Shown piece by piece: positions 55,401-64,000 of a DNA stretch of 64,000 nt (positions are counted from its first letter, which is position 1; the number at the start of each line of letters is the position of its first letter). This DNA comes from Agriotes lineatus (taxonomy: Eukaryota > Arthropoda > Insecta > Coleoptera > Elateridae). The translations under genes were made by a program, and so were the position numbers. The DNA lies in the NCBI GenBank assembly GCA_940337035.1, contig CALNHX010002963.1, positions 1 through 64,000 on the forward strand, read 5' to 3'. A model generated the notes under the pieces. That model was not told the DNA's origin. It saw only the letters and a list, made by a program, of their open reading frames with translations, and did no database searches.

Positions 55401-58400
55401 CATTTGCAAGCGTGTATTCTGATAAATATAATCTCCATTGAGACCTCCGCGTACTATATAGGTAGCTGCCTAATGTAAAGCATCCATATTGTTGTTGAAG
55501 ACCACCATTAATTCAGATAAAATTTAATAAAATGCAATTAATGGTTCACGATAATCGAAACTGCTCTTAATAAACGCTATATTAATACATATGCAGGATT
55601 TATTTCCTAGGGATTGTGGAAATGCACTCCTATTAATTTACTGTAATTCGTAAAAGGCTCCATAAGGACATTATAATTTTCTAAATAGATGTGACCATTT
55701 GCAAGCGTGTACTCTGATAAATATAATCTCCATTGAGACCTCCGCGTACTATATTGGTAGCTGCCTAATGTAAAGCATCCATATTGTTGTTGAAGACCAC
55801 CAATAATTCCCATAAAATATAATAACATGCAATTAATGGTTCACGAAAATCGAAACTGCTCTTAATAAACGTTATATTAATACATATGCAGGATTTATTT
55901 CCTAGGGATTGTGGAAATGCACTCTTATTAATTTACTGTAATTCGTAAAACACTCCATAAGGACATTATAATTTTCTAAATAGATGTGACCATTTGCCAG
56001 CATGTATTCTGATAAATATAATCGCCATTGAGACCTCCGCGTACTATATAGGTAGCTGCCTAATGTAAAGCATCCATATTGTTGTTGAAGACCACCATTA
56101 ATTCAGATAAAATTTAATAAAATGCAATTAATGGTTCACGATAATCGAAACTGCTCTTAATAAACGCTATATTAATACATATGCAGGATTTATTTCCTAG
56201 GGATTGTGGAAATGCACTCCTATTAATTTACTGTAATTCGTAAAAGACTCCATAAGGACATTATAATTTTCTAAATAGATGTGACCATTTGCAAGCGTGT
56301 ATTCTGATAAATATAATCTCCATTGAGACCTCCGCGTACTATATAGGTAGCTGCCTAATGTAAAGCATCCATATTGTTGTTAAAGACCACCATTAATTCA
56401 GATAAAATATAATAAAATGCAATTAATGGTTGACGAAAATCGAAACCGCTCATAATAAACGCTGTATTAATACATACGCGGGATTTAAATGCTAGCGAGT
56501 ATGGAACGGCACTCCTATTGATTTAGTGTATTTCCTAAAACACTCCATAAGGACATTATAATTTTCTAAATAGATGTTGCCATTTGCAAGTGTTTATTCT
56601 GATAAATATAAGCACCACCGAGACCTATGCGTACTATATAGGTAACTGCCTAATGTAAAGCATCCATATTGTTGTTGAAGGCCACCAATAATTCACATAA
56701 AATACAATAAAATGCAATTAATGGTTTACGGAAATCGAAACTGCTCTTAATAAACGCTATATTAATACATATGCAGGATTTATATCCTAGGGATTGTGGA
56801 AATGCAATCCTATTAATTTACTGTAATTCGTAAAACACTCCATAAGGACATTATAATTTTCTAAATAGATGTGACCATTTGCAAGCGTGTATTCTGATAA
56901 ATATAATCTCCATTGAGACCTCCGCGTACTATATAGGTAGCTGCCTAATGTAAAGCATCCATATTGTTGTTGAAGACCACCAATAATTCCCATAAAATAT
57001 AATAACATGCAATTAATGGTTCACGAAAATCGAAACTGCTTTTATTAAACGCTATATTAATACATATGCAGGATTTATTTCCTAGGGATTGTGGAAATGC
57101 ACTCCTATTAATTTACTGTAATTCGTAAAACACTCCATAAGGACATTATAATTTTCTAAATAGATGTGACCATTTGCAAGCGTGTATTCTGATAAATATA
57201 ATCGCCATTGAGACCTCCGTGTACTATATAGGTAGCTGCCTAATGTAAAGCATCCATATTGTTGTTGAAGACCACCAATAATTCCCATAAAATATAATAA
57301 CATGCAATTAATGGTTCACGAAAATCGAAACTGCTCTTATTAAACGCTATATTAATACATATGCAGGATTTATTTCCTAGGGATTGTGGAAATGCACTCC
57401 TATTAATTTACTGTAATTCGTAAAACACTCCATAAGGACATTATAATTTTCTAAATAGATGTGACCATTTGCAAGCGTGTACTCTGATAAATATAATCTC
57501 CATTGAGACCTCCGCGTACTATATAAGTGGCTGCCTAATGTAAAGCATCCATATTGTTGTTGAAGACCACCATTAATTCAGTTAAAATATAATAAAATGC
57601 AATTAATGGTTCACGAAAATCGAAACTGCTCTTAATAAACGCTATATTAATACATATGCAGGATTTATTTCCTAGGGATTGTGGAAATGCACTCCTATTA
57701 ATTTACTGTAATTCGTAAAAGACTCCATAAGGACATTATAATTTTCTAAATAGATGTGACCATTTGCAAGCGTGTACTCTGATAAATATAATCTCCATTG
57801 AGACCTCCGCGTACTATATAGGTAGCTGCCTAATGTAAAGCATCCATATTGTTGTTGAAGACCACCAATAATTCCCATAAAATATAATAACATGCAATTA
57901 ATGGTTCACGAAAATCGAAACTGCTCTTATTAAACGCTATATTAATACATATGCAGGATTTATTTCCTAGGGATTGTGGAAATGCACTCCTATTAATTTA
58001 CTGTAATTCGTAAAACACTCCATAAGGACATTATAATTTTCTAAATAGATGTGACCATTTGCAAGCGTGTATTCTGATAAATATAATCGCCATTGAGACC
58101 TCCGTGTACTATATAGGTAGCTGCCTAATGTAAAGCATCCATATTGTTGTTGAAGACCACCAATAATTCCCATAAAATATAATAACATGCAATTAATGGT
58201 TCACGAAAATCGAAACTGCTCTTATTAAACGCTATATTAATACATATGCAGGATTTATTTCCTAGGGATTGTGGAAATGCTCTCCTATTAATTTACTGTA
58301 ATTCGTAAAACACTCCATAAGGACATTATAATTTTCTAAATAGATGTGACCATTTGCAAGCGTGTACTCTGATAAATATAATCTCCATTGAGACCTCCGC

Positions 58401-59107
58401 GTACTATATAGGTGGCTGCCTAATGTAAAGCATTCATATTGTTGTTGAAGACCACCATTAATTCAGTTAAAATATAATAAAATGCAATTAATGGTTCACG
58501 AAAATCGCTACTGCTCTTAATAAACGCTATATTAATACATATGCAGGATTTATTTCCTAGGGATTGTGGAAATGCACTCCTATTAATTTACTGTAATTCG
58601 TAAAAGACTCCATAAGGACATTATAATTTTCTAAATAGATGTGACCATTTGCAAGCGTGTACTCTGATAAATATAATCTCCATTGAGACCTCCGCGTACT
58701 ATATAGGTAGCTGCCTAATGTAAAGCATCCATATTGTTGTTGAAGACCACCAATAATTCCCATAAAATATAATAACATGCAATTAATGGTTCACGAAAAT
58801 CGAAACTGCTCATAATAAACGCTGTATTAATACATACGCGGGATTTAAATGCTAGCGAGTATGGAACGGCACTCCTATTGATTTAGTGTATTTCCTAAAA
58901 CACTCCATAAGGACATTATAATTTTCTAAATAGATGTTGCCATTTGCAAGTGTTTATTCTGATAAATATAAGCACCACCGAGACCTATGCGTACTATATA
59001 GGTAACTGCCTAATGTAAAGCATCCATATTGTTGTTGAAGGCCACCAATAATTCACATAAAATACAATAAAATGCAATTAATGGTTTACGGAAATCGAAA
59101 CTGCTCT
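49491..59107. repeat. Satellite, block 2 end: six-, five- and three-monomer repeats
   Basis: A-type variants with gcgtgtactctg, tatattggtagc and gtaaaaggctcc recur in blocks. The marker atggttgacg (an A/B hybrid with aaccgctcataata) lies at 53181, 54951 and 56421-56430, giving units of 1770 bp (six monomers) and about 1475 bp (five). From 57082 to 58800 a three-monomer unit (885 bp) is repeated: ccgtgtactatat at about 57218 and 58103, and gtggctgcc near 57527 and 58413. One monomer near 51740 has lost a few bases (cgctattaatac). The block ends inside a C monomer (58946-59107) at the retroelement. Confidence 0.88.
59104..59107. repeat. Target-site duplication, left copy (CTCT)
   Basis: CTCT precedes the left LTR and recurs at 63717-63720. 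The intact satellite reads actgctcttaataaacg with a single CTCT. With one copy removed, pieces 58946-59107 and 63721-63853 sum to exactly 295 bp. Confidence 0.9.
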
Positions 59108-59664
59108 TGCAATGCTAACTGGGGCTTCGTAATAATATCAGGTTTATAATTAATTTGGAAAGTGCCCCTGCAGCATTAACAAATATGCCCTTTTTAAGAT
59201 TGGTAGCTCTAGTATGGGTGAGGGCTCAATTGACTATTACTCTGACGGACTTAAAGAAACAGATTTGACTACTATATACATTTATTGCCTACTCATGTAC
59301 AAAACTAAAATAAAATGGATGTTCTTCGTATAAAGTTACAATTTAATTATATTTGATTTTTCGTCCTGGTTTTCGGAGACGGCAGGCCACCTCTTATGCA
59401 CCGATGTATATCCGTGAGCTTCGATGTGTAACGTCTGCGAGATCAAGTTGGTACAACTGGAAACCAAAATAAAAATTAAATATGTCAATACGAGTCGGTG
59501 TAAACAAAAGGAATATTCTGATTTATTTTTAATTATGAAATGACTGGATCGGAACTATAATTTGTTTAAATTAAATACACAACTGCACACGTGCAACTCC
59601 CAGTGATAAGTTAAGAGTGCAGTCGACCTTTGACCGTAGATCAAAATTCCTTTCGAGGTTATCT

Positions 59665-59671
59665 TATAAAA
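59665..59671 (+). promoter_or_regulatory. TATA-like box on the antisense strand of the LTR
   Basis: TATAAAA on the plus strand, followed at 59712 by a splice-donor-like GG/GTAAGTAT and at 59849-59851 by an acceptor-like ttctgaCAG, a possible 140-bp intron. This is opposite to the strand given by the primer site. The same sequence lies at 62780-62786 in the other LTR. It may be an antisense promoter or chance. Confidence 0.25.
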
Positions 59672-60260
59672 CGGCGCGTGTGGAGGCCGCTGTAATATAT
59701 ACTCTCACCGGGTAAGTATCTAATTTGTACAACTGCTTACTATCTTCTGCGTGAAATGTGAACTGACTCTACAATTTGCAAATATCTAATGCCAACGAAA
59801 TTTACTCTAAAGTACTTTGAAGTATATGCAAATTCAACTCTATTCTGACAGGTGTTTAGTGGCTTTACTAGATTTGAGTTATTGTTACTTCAATGTTCGT
59901 CGAGGTTATATCTAAATGTTAGCTTTATTCTTACGGAATAAACCCAATTGAAACTCGCCGATATTCCAGCCGAGTTCGATTGTATTTTATTCACTCTGTA
60001 GGATTGCCTGGATCGCTCGCCCACGAAAATAAGTTATTTCGATAACCAAATATAATCTTAATTCGTGTGCGAACGCTCGTGACAAACCTTACGGAATTAT
60101 AAGAATAAAACCTGCACCATCCGATTCCAGCTTGGTGCGAAAAAGCCTTATTGTTTTCAATTTACAAATAAATCCTAATAAACGCAGTCCGAAACCAGAG
60201 ATACGTTTATGTAGGCAGGTACCTAGGGGAGATCGAGTTAATGTTTCGAATTATTCAGGT

Positions 60261-60325
60261 CGGGTTTCTGGTCGGAGATCCGGGATGTACTGCGGCACCA
60301 GCCGCTGAAGGCGGCTGGAAACCCG
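60261..60325. other. Compound hairpin in the left LTR
   Basis: The inner stem is perfect: ccagccgc (60298-60305), loop tgaag, gcggctgg (60311-60318). An outer stem, cgggttt (60261-60267) with aaacccg (60319-60325), closes around it and leaves a one-sided 30-base bulge. It is GC-rich in an otherwise AT-rich LTR and could form in RNA from either strand. Role unknown; possibly packaging, stability or polyadenylation control. Confidence 0.65.
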
Positions 60326-60605
60326 GTGAAATTCTGGTGGATATCTCCTTGAGTACGCTGCTCGAATTTTATTTTAAACGCGGCGATCGGCTCTCGGGAC
60401 TTCTCGCGTATTAAGGAAGGACTGCGCGGAAAAGCGATTGTCCGTTCCGCTCGCGTCGATCGACGGGCCAGCGCTAATTTTGCCAGTTCGAGCGCTTTGA
60501 AAAATTTCCAATTGTTGCAGAAACCGATTGTTGCGGCGTTTTAAATGCTCTAATATTAAATATTATTAAAAATGCATTTAAAACCAGAGCGAAACGTTAC
60601 ACAGG

Positions 60606-60616
60606 CCCCTCTCTTC
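60606..60616 (-). promoter_or_regulatory. Polypurine tract
   Basis: In sense the sequence is GAAGAGAGGGG followed by CCTG and then the LTR start TGTAAC. Purine tracts next to the 3' LTR prime plus-strand DNA synthesis. It is separated from the LTR edge by four bases, slightly more than is typical. Its position opposite the primer site supports minus-strand orientation. Confidence 0.7.
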
Positions 60617-60775
60617 GGAAAGCGAAGGACTACCGGTGAAGAAGAGGTCGCGAAAGCACCTGGAGCTCGGTTTCTGGTTTATCGGGACGTTTTTACGGGG
60701 CAAGGACTCTTATTCCCGACAGGTTAAAACTATAAGCTGCTGCGTAAACACATACTATTTTCAGGCACTCTTATC

Positions 60776-60827
60776 CAAGCTTCGGCGGGTTAACCTACAA
60801 TATCTTGCCGTCACCCGGGTTTACGGA
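60776..60827. repeat. Dispersed internal repeat, copy 1
   Basis: The segment with aagcttcggcg, cctacaa and ccgggtttacgg resembles 61631-61681 (aagcttcgacg, tctacaa, ccgggtttacgg) in the same orientation and with similar spacing. Similarity seems to continue weakly (cgcttcaagataaga against cgcttcagaagaga). The two copies flank the minisatellite, so an internal duplication may have preceded its expansion. Confidence 0.5.
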
Positions 60828-61039
60828 GACAAGATCACGCTTCAAGATAAGATGGCTGTCACCAGGGGCTACTAACAGGCGAAAAAAAATCATACAACAG
60901 GCGCATGCCACACTAGGGCAAGCGAAATGCTTTGCTGGTGGACAGGGATGTCCTTTCGTTGCTATTCGACGGGAGTACTACTGGGCCGCGGTGTCGGCGT
61001 GCAGGTATCTCGGAATACAACTCAAGAAAACATACAGGG

Positions 61040-61557
61040 TGCATTCAAACATTCTGGAGCGAATGCCGGGATGTGCGGTCTGCGTGTATACATTCAAATA
61101 CTCTGGAGCGAATAAACGCGGAGGCCGCGGTATCGGCGCACGATCATTCAGACTCCCTGGAGCTAGAGCATTTAAACATTCTGGAGCGAATGCCGGAGCG
61201 CGCGGGCTGCGCGTATACATTCAAATACTCTGGAGCGAAAGGCCGCTGCCGCGGTGTCGGCGCGCGATCATTCGAACTTCTGGAGCTAGAGCAGGCCACG
61301 GAAGGGGCGCGCAAAAATTTAAATGTTCTGGAGCTAGTGCAGAGGCCACGGGATTGGCATGCAAGCGTTTAAACATTCAGGAGCTGGCGCAGAGGCCACG
61401 GGATTGGCATGCAAGCCTTCAAGCGTTCTGGAGCTAGTGCAGAGGCCACAGGATTGGCATGCAAGCATTTAAACATTCGGGAACTGGTGCAGCGGCCACG
61501 GAAGGGCATGCAAAACATACGGGAACTGGTGCAGAGGCCACGGAAGGGTATGCAATC
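61040..61557. repeat. Degenerate ~50-bp minisatellite inside the LTR element
   Basis: The motif ctggagc (or close variants caggagc, gggaactgg) starts at 61054, 61103, 61157, 61181, 61230, 61280, 61329, 61379, 61429, 61479 and 61521. Steps are mainly 49-50 bp, with 54, 24 and 42 as exceptions. Left units carry gcgaatgcc and tatacattcaaata. A 127-bp two-to-three-unit block is repeated from 61054 and again from 61181. Right units share agaggccacgggattggcat and gcaagc and are more uniform, so expansion there is younger. The open frames across it on both strands follow from the repeat. Confidence 0.85.
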
Positions 61558-61630
61558 TTCCGGACACAGGCGCACGGGGTTCGCTTTACAGGTGCTGGTA
61601 TAGGAAGTTCAACTTTCCACATTTTCTCCT

Positions 61631-61681
61631 TCAAGCTTCGACGATGAGTCTACAACCTCCTGCTAATTTCCGGGTTTACGG
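61631..61681. repeat. Dispersed internal repeat, copy 2
   Basis: Partner of 60776-60827, in the same orientation and on the other side of the minisatellite. It shares aagcttcg, tctacaa and ccgggtttacgg. The copies are clearly diverged, so the duplication is older than the present insertion. Confidence 0.5.
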
Positions 61682-62201
61682 TAGCGAGGAGTCCGCTTCA
61701 GAAGAGAGCGCGTCAGGGGTAAGCATTCATACTATTAAGGGCTGCAGGCCATACATACACTTTTACATGCATCTTACAGGTACATCCGGTGTTCACGGGC
61801 GGTTCTACTCGGACGGATACTTCTGCGGACTGGAATGGTACACGGTATCTGGCATTTCCGGACTAGTACACGGGAACGAAATTTCGGAAGATCGACCAGG
61901 ACAGGGATACAGGGATCTCGGATTCCTCGGGACGGTCTGGACTACCGGTCACGACTCTGGGTTCTGGTACCTTTCTGGCTTGCTAGGCTGTAACAGGGTT
62001 TGTACATATTGTTAAAATATGAAACTTACGTTTACACAACCTAATATTCTACTATTTCTAGATGCTCGGGCGCCACGGAGAAGACAAGCTGCGGCTAGTA
62101 TAATTACCATAATATTTAAACTTGTAATTATATCCGGTTGTCGGTTCTAGTTCTAAACTGAGCTGGTTTCTGAAAACTTTCTTTAAATCAGTCAGAGTTC
62201 G

Positions 62202-62219
62202 GTCCCTGCTCGGGCGCCA
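62202..62219 (-). promoter_or_regulatory. Primer binding site, tRNA-Lys3 type
   Basis: In sense, three A residues after the LTR end comes TGGCGCCCGAGCAGGGAC. This is one base away from the well-known tRNA-Lys3 primer site (an A-to-G change at position 11) and begins with TGG, complementary to the tRNA CCA end. The tRNA 3' end primes minus-strand DNA synthesis here. On the plus strand the resemblance to the tRNA goes on past 18 bases: cagag, then ttcggt, then ccctg looks like a T arm with one loop base missing. Confidence 0.88.
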
Positions 62220-62222
62220 TTT

Positions 62223-63716
62223 TGCAATGCTAACTGGGGCTTCGTAATAATATCAGGTTTATAATTAATTTGGAAAGTGCCCCTGCAGCATTAACAAATA
62301 TGCCCTTTTTAAGATTGGTAGCTCTAGTATGGGTGAGGGCTCAATTGACTATTACTCTGACGGACTTAAAGAAACAGATTTGACTACTATATACATTTAT
62401 TGCCTACTCATGTACAAAACTAAAATAAAATGGATGTTCTTCGTATAAAGTTACAATTTAATTATATTTGATTTTTCGTCCTGGTTTTCGGAGACGGCAG
62501 GCCACCTCTTATGCACCGATGTATATCCGTGAGCTTCGATGTGTAACGTCTGCGAGATCAAGTTGGTACAACTGGAAACCAAAATAAAAATTAAATATGT
62601 CAATACGAGTCGGTGTAAACAAAAGGAATATTCTGATTTATTTTTAATTATGAAATGACTGGATCGGAACTATAATTTGTTTAAATTAAATACACAACTG
62701 CACACGTGCAACTCCCAGTGATAAGTTAAGAGTGCAGTCGACCTTTGACCGTAGATCAAAATTCCTTTCGAGGTTATCTTATAAAACGGCGCGTGTGGAG
62801 GCCGCTGTAATATATACTCTCACCGGGTAAGTATCTAATTTGTACAACTGCTTACTATCTTCTGCGTGAAATGTGAACTGACTCTACAATTTGCAAATAT
62901 CTAATGCCAACGAAATTTACTCTAAAGTACTTTGAAGTATATGCAAATTCAACTCTATTCTGACAGGTGTTTAGTGGCTTTACTAGATTTGAGTTATTGT
63001 TACTTCAATGTTCGTCGAGGTTATATCTAAATGTTAGCTTTATTCTTACGGAATAAACCCAATTGAAACTCGCCGATATTCCAGCCGAGTTCGATTGTAT
63101 TTTATTCACTCTGTAGGATTGCCTGGATCGCTCGCCCACGAAAATAAGTTATTTCGATAACCAAATATAATCTTAATTCGTGTGCGAACGCTCGTGACAA
63201 ACCTTACGGAATTATAAGAATAAAACCTGCACCATCCGATTCCAGCTTGGTGCGAAAAAGCCTTATTGTTTTCAATTTACAAATAAATCCTAATAAACGC
63301 AGTCCGAAACCAGAGATACGTTTATGTAGGCAGGTACCTAGGGGAGATCGAGTTAATGTTTCGAATTATTCAGGTCGGGTTTCTGGTCGGAGATCCGGGA
63401 TGTACTGCGGCACCAGCCGCTGAAGGCGGCTGGAAACCCGGTGAAATTCTGGTGGATATCTCCTTGAGTACGCTGCTCGAATTTTATTTTAAACGCGGCG
63501 ATCGGCTCTCGGGACTTCTCGCGTATTAAGGAAGGACTGCGCGGAAAAGCGATTGTCCGTTCCGCTCGCGTCGATCGACGGGCCAGCGCTAATTTTGCCA
63601 GTTCGAGCGCTTTGAAAAATTTCCAATTGTTGCAGAAACCGATTGTTGCGGCGTTTTAAATGCTCTAATATTAAATATTATTAAAAATGCATTTAAAACC
63701 AGAGCGAAACGTTACA
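62223..63716 (-). repeat. LTR, right copy (5' LTR in sense orientation), 1494 bp
   Basis: The same length as the left LTR and, as far as read, the same sequence. It borders the primer site on its inner side and the CTCT duplication on its outer side. The compound hairpin lies at 63376-63440 in this copy. In sense this LTR would supply the promoter; no convincing TATA box was seen on that strand. Confidence 0.95.
63376..63440. other. Compound hairpin in the right LTR
   Basis: An identical copy of the structure at 60261-60325, displaced by the LTR offset of 3115 bases. Outer arms are cgggttt and aaacccg; inner arms are ccagccgc and gcggctgg. Confidence 0.65.
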
Positions 63717-63720
63717 CTCT
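63717..63720. repeat. Target-site duplication, right copy (CTCT)
   Basis: The second CTCT, right after the LTR end gttaca and followed by taataaacgc of the interrupted satellite monomer. Confidence 0.9.
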
Positions 63721-64000
63721 TAATAAACGCTATATTAATACATATGCAGGATTTATATCCTAGGGATTGTGGAAATGCAATCCTATTAATTTACTGTAAT
63801 TCGTAAAACACTCCATAAGGACATTATAATTTTCTAAATAGATGTGACCATTTGCAAGCGTGTATTCTGATAAATATAATCTCCATTGAGACCTCCGCGT
63901 ACTATATAGGTAGCTGCCTAATGTAAAGCATCCATATTGTTGTTGAAGACCACCATTAATTCAGATAAAATATAATAAAATGCAATTAATGGTTCACGAA
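63721..64000. repeat. 295-bp satellite, block 3
   Basis: The remainder of the interrupted monomer (to 63853) and then a type A monomer from 63854 running off the window. The features ggatttatatcctaggg and gcaatcctatt after the insertion and gtttacggaaatcg before it are found together in uninterrupted copies near 53490, 55255 and 56730. The array therefore continues in the same higher-order phase across the retroelement. Confidence 0.95.

Larger units (their letters stand above)
59108..60601 (-). repeat. LTR, left copy (3' LTR in sense orientation), 1494 bp
   Basis: Begins tgcaatgctaactgggg and ends cgaaacgttaca on the plus strand. Read by eye it matches 62223-63716 base for base at a constant offset of 3115. 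It is AT-rich with a GC- and CpG-rich part at about 60240-60530. In sense orientation, AATAAA-type signals appear opposite tttatt near 59279, 59521 and 59921, but U3/R/U5 borders cannot be set from sequence alone. Confidence 0.95.
60602..62222 (-). mobile_element. Internal region of the LTR element (1621 bp, no gag-pol)
   Basis: In sense order: a 3-base spacer, the primer binding site, about 0.6 kb of unique sequence, a minisatellite (about 1557 down to 1040 of 61 kb), about 0.4 kb of unique sequence and the polypurine tract. The longest frames are under 80 codons on the sense strand and 210 codons (60805-61437) on the antisense strand. The antisense frame runs through the minisatellite and has repetitive composition, so I do not call it a gene. 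The region is more GC- and CpG-rich than the satellite. It could be the remnant of an untranslated leader or an unrelated filler sequence. Confidence 0.85.
59108..63716 (-). mobile_element. Complete non-autonomous LTR retrotransposon, 4609 bp
   Basis: Two direct 1494-bp LTRs enclose 1621 bp, and the whole is flanked by a CTCT duplication. Sense is the minus strand: a primer binding site (62202-62219) lies inside the right-hand LTR and a purine tract (60606-60616) inside the left-hand one. In sense the LTR starts TGTAAC and ends GCATTGCA. No gag, protease, reverse transcriptase, RNase H or integrase frame exists; the internal region is too short for them and is partly minisatellite. The element must have used enzymes supplied by a relative. 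A 4-bp duplication, long LTRs and a tRNA-Lys3-like primer recall, from memory, Ty3/gypsy elements of the Osvaldo/Woot kind in insects; without a reverse transcriptase that is a guess. The LTRs look identical, so insertion is recent and later than local satellite amplification. Confidence 0.93.

Noticed and set aside
60602..60640. Plus-strand orientation of the LTR element
   Set aside because: No TGG-type primer site follows the left LTR on the plus strand and no purine tract precedes the right LTR. Both are found in the expected places only when read on the minus strand.
60805..61437. Plus-strand open frame of 210 codons in the retroelement interior
   Set aside because: It lies antisense to the element, runs through the ~50-bp minisatellite, and overlaps several other open frames of similar quality. 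Its composition is that of a translated GC-rich repeat.
61644..62015. Plus-strand open frame of 123 codons
   Set aside because: Antisense to the element, no recognisable motif, and an odd composition rich in Gly, Ser and Tyr. Length is within what chance gives in a stretch with few TA-rich stops.
62193..62219. A partial tRNA gene
   Set aside because: Only the T-arm and acceptor 3' part is present, including CCA, next to an LTR edge. This is what a primer binding site looks like in reverse complement; no D arm or anticodon arm precedes it.

Overview
The window is non-coding eukaryotic heterochromatin. About 58 kb of the 64 kb is one head-to-tail satellite DNA array with a 295-bp monomer (roughly 196 copies, all in the same orientation). 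Two insertions with transposon-type boundaries interrupt it. I see no protein-coding gene, tRNA, rRNA or CRISPR array that I can defend. A long AT-rich satellite with higher-order organisation, plus an LTR retrotransposon that has 4-bp target duplications and a tRNA-Lys-type primer site, suggests an animal and perhaps an arthropod (pericentromeric or centromeric, or sex- or B-chromosome heterochromatin). The species cannot be read from the sequence.

Layout. 1-4111: satellite, mostly type A monomers. 4112-5513: a 1402-bp insertion with TG...CA ends and a 4-bp target duplication (AATT), best read as a solo LTR. 5514-59107: satellite in several domains. 5518-19502 mixes types A, B and C, with frequent B-C dimers and one 101-bp remnant monomer. 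19503-26877 is exactly 25 monomers built from four variants (s, p, q, r) in modules of 2 to 6. 26878-30969 holds a 4-mer repeat. 30970-41549 is two tandem copies of a 5290-bp, 18-monomer unit. 41550-49490 contains a 5/6-monomer repeat marked by an A9 tract. 49491-59107 contains 6-, 5- and 3-monomer repeats. 59108-63716: a complete LTR element of 4609 bp on the minus strand. 63717-64000: satellite resumes in the same monomer.

The LTR element has two 1494-bp LTRs that look identical by eye, TG...CA ends, a CTCT target duplication, an 18-nt primer binding site close to the tRNA-Lys3 type, and a polypurine tract. Its internal region is only 1621 bp, lacks gag-pol and carries a degenerate ~50-bp minisatellite. 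It is therefore a recent non-autonomous element that must have been mobilised by a relative elsewhere. Removing either insertion plus one target-site copy restores a monomer of exactly 295 bp, which fixes both boundaries well.

The most interesting content is the record of satellite evolution: nested higher-order units, A/B and C/B chimeric monomers, and deletion variants that spread. The structurally complete but gene-less retroelement is the second point. Short open frames that recur every 295 bp (about 73 codons on the minus strand) are by-products of the repeat and are not annotated as genes.
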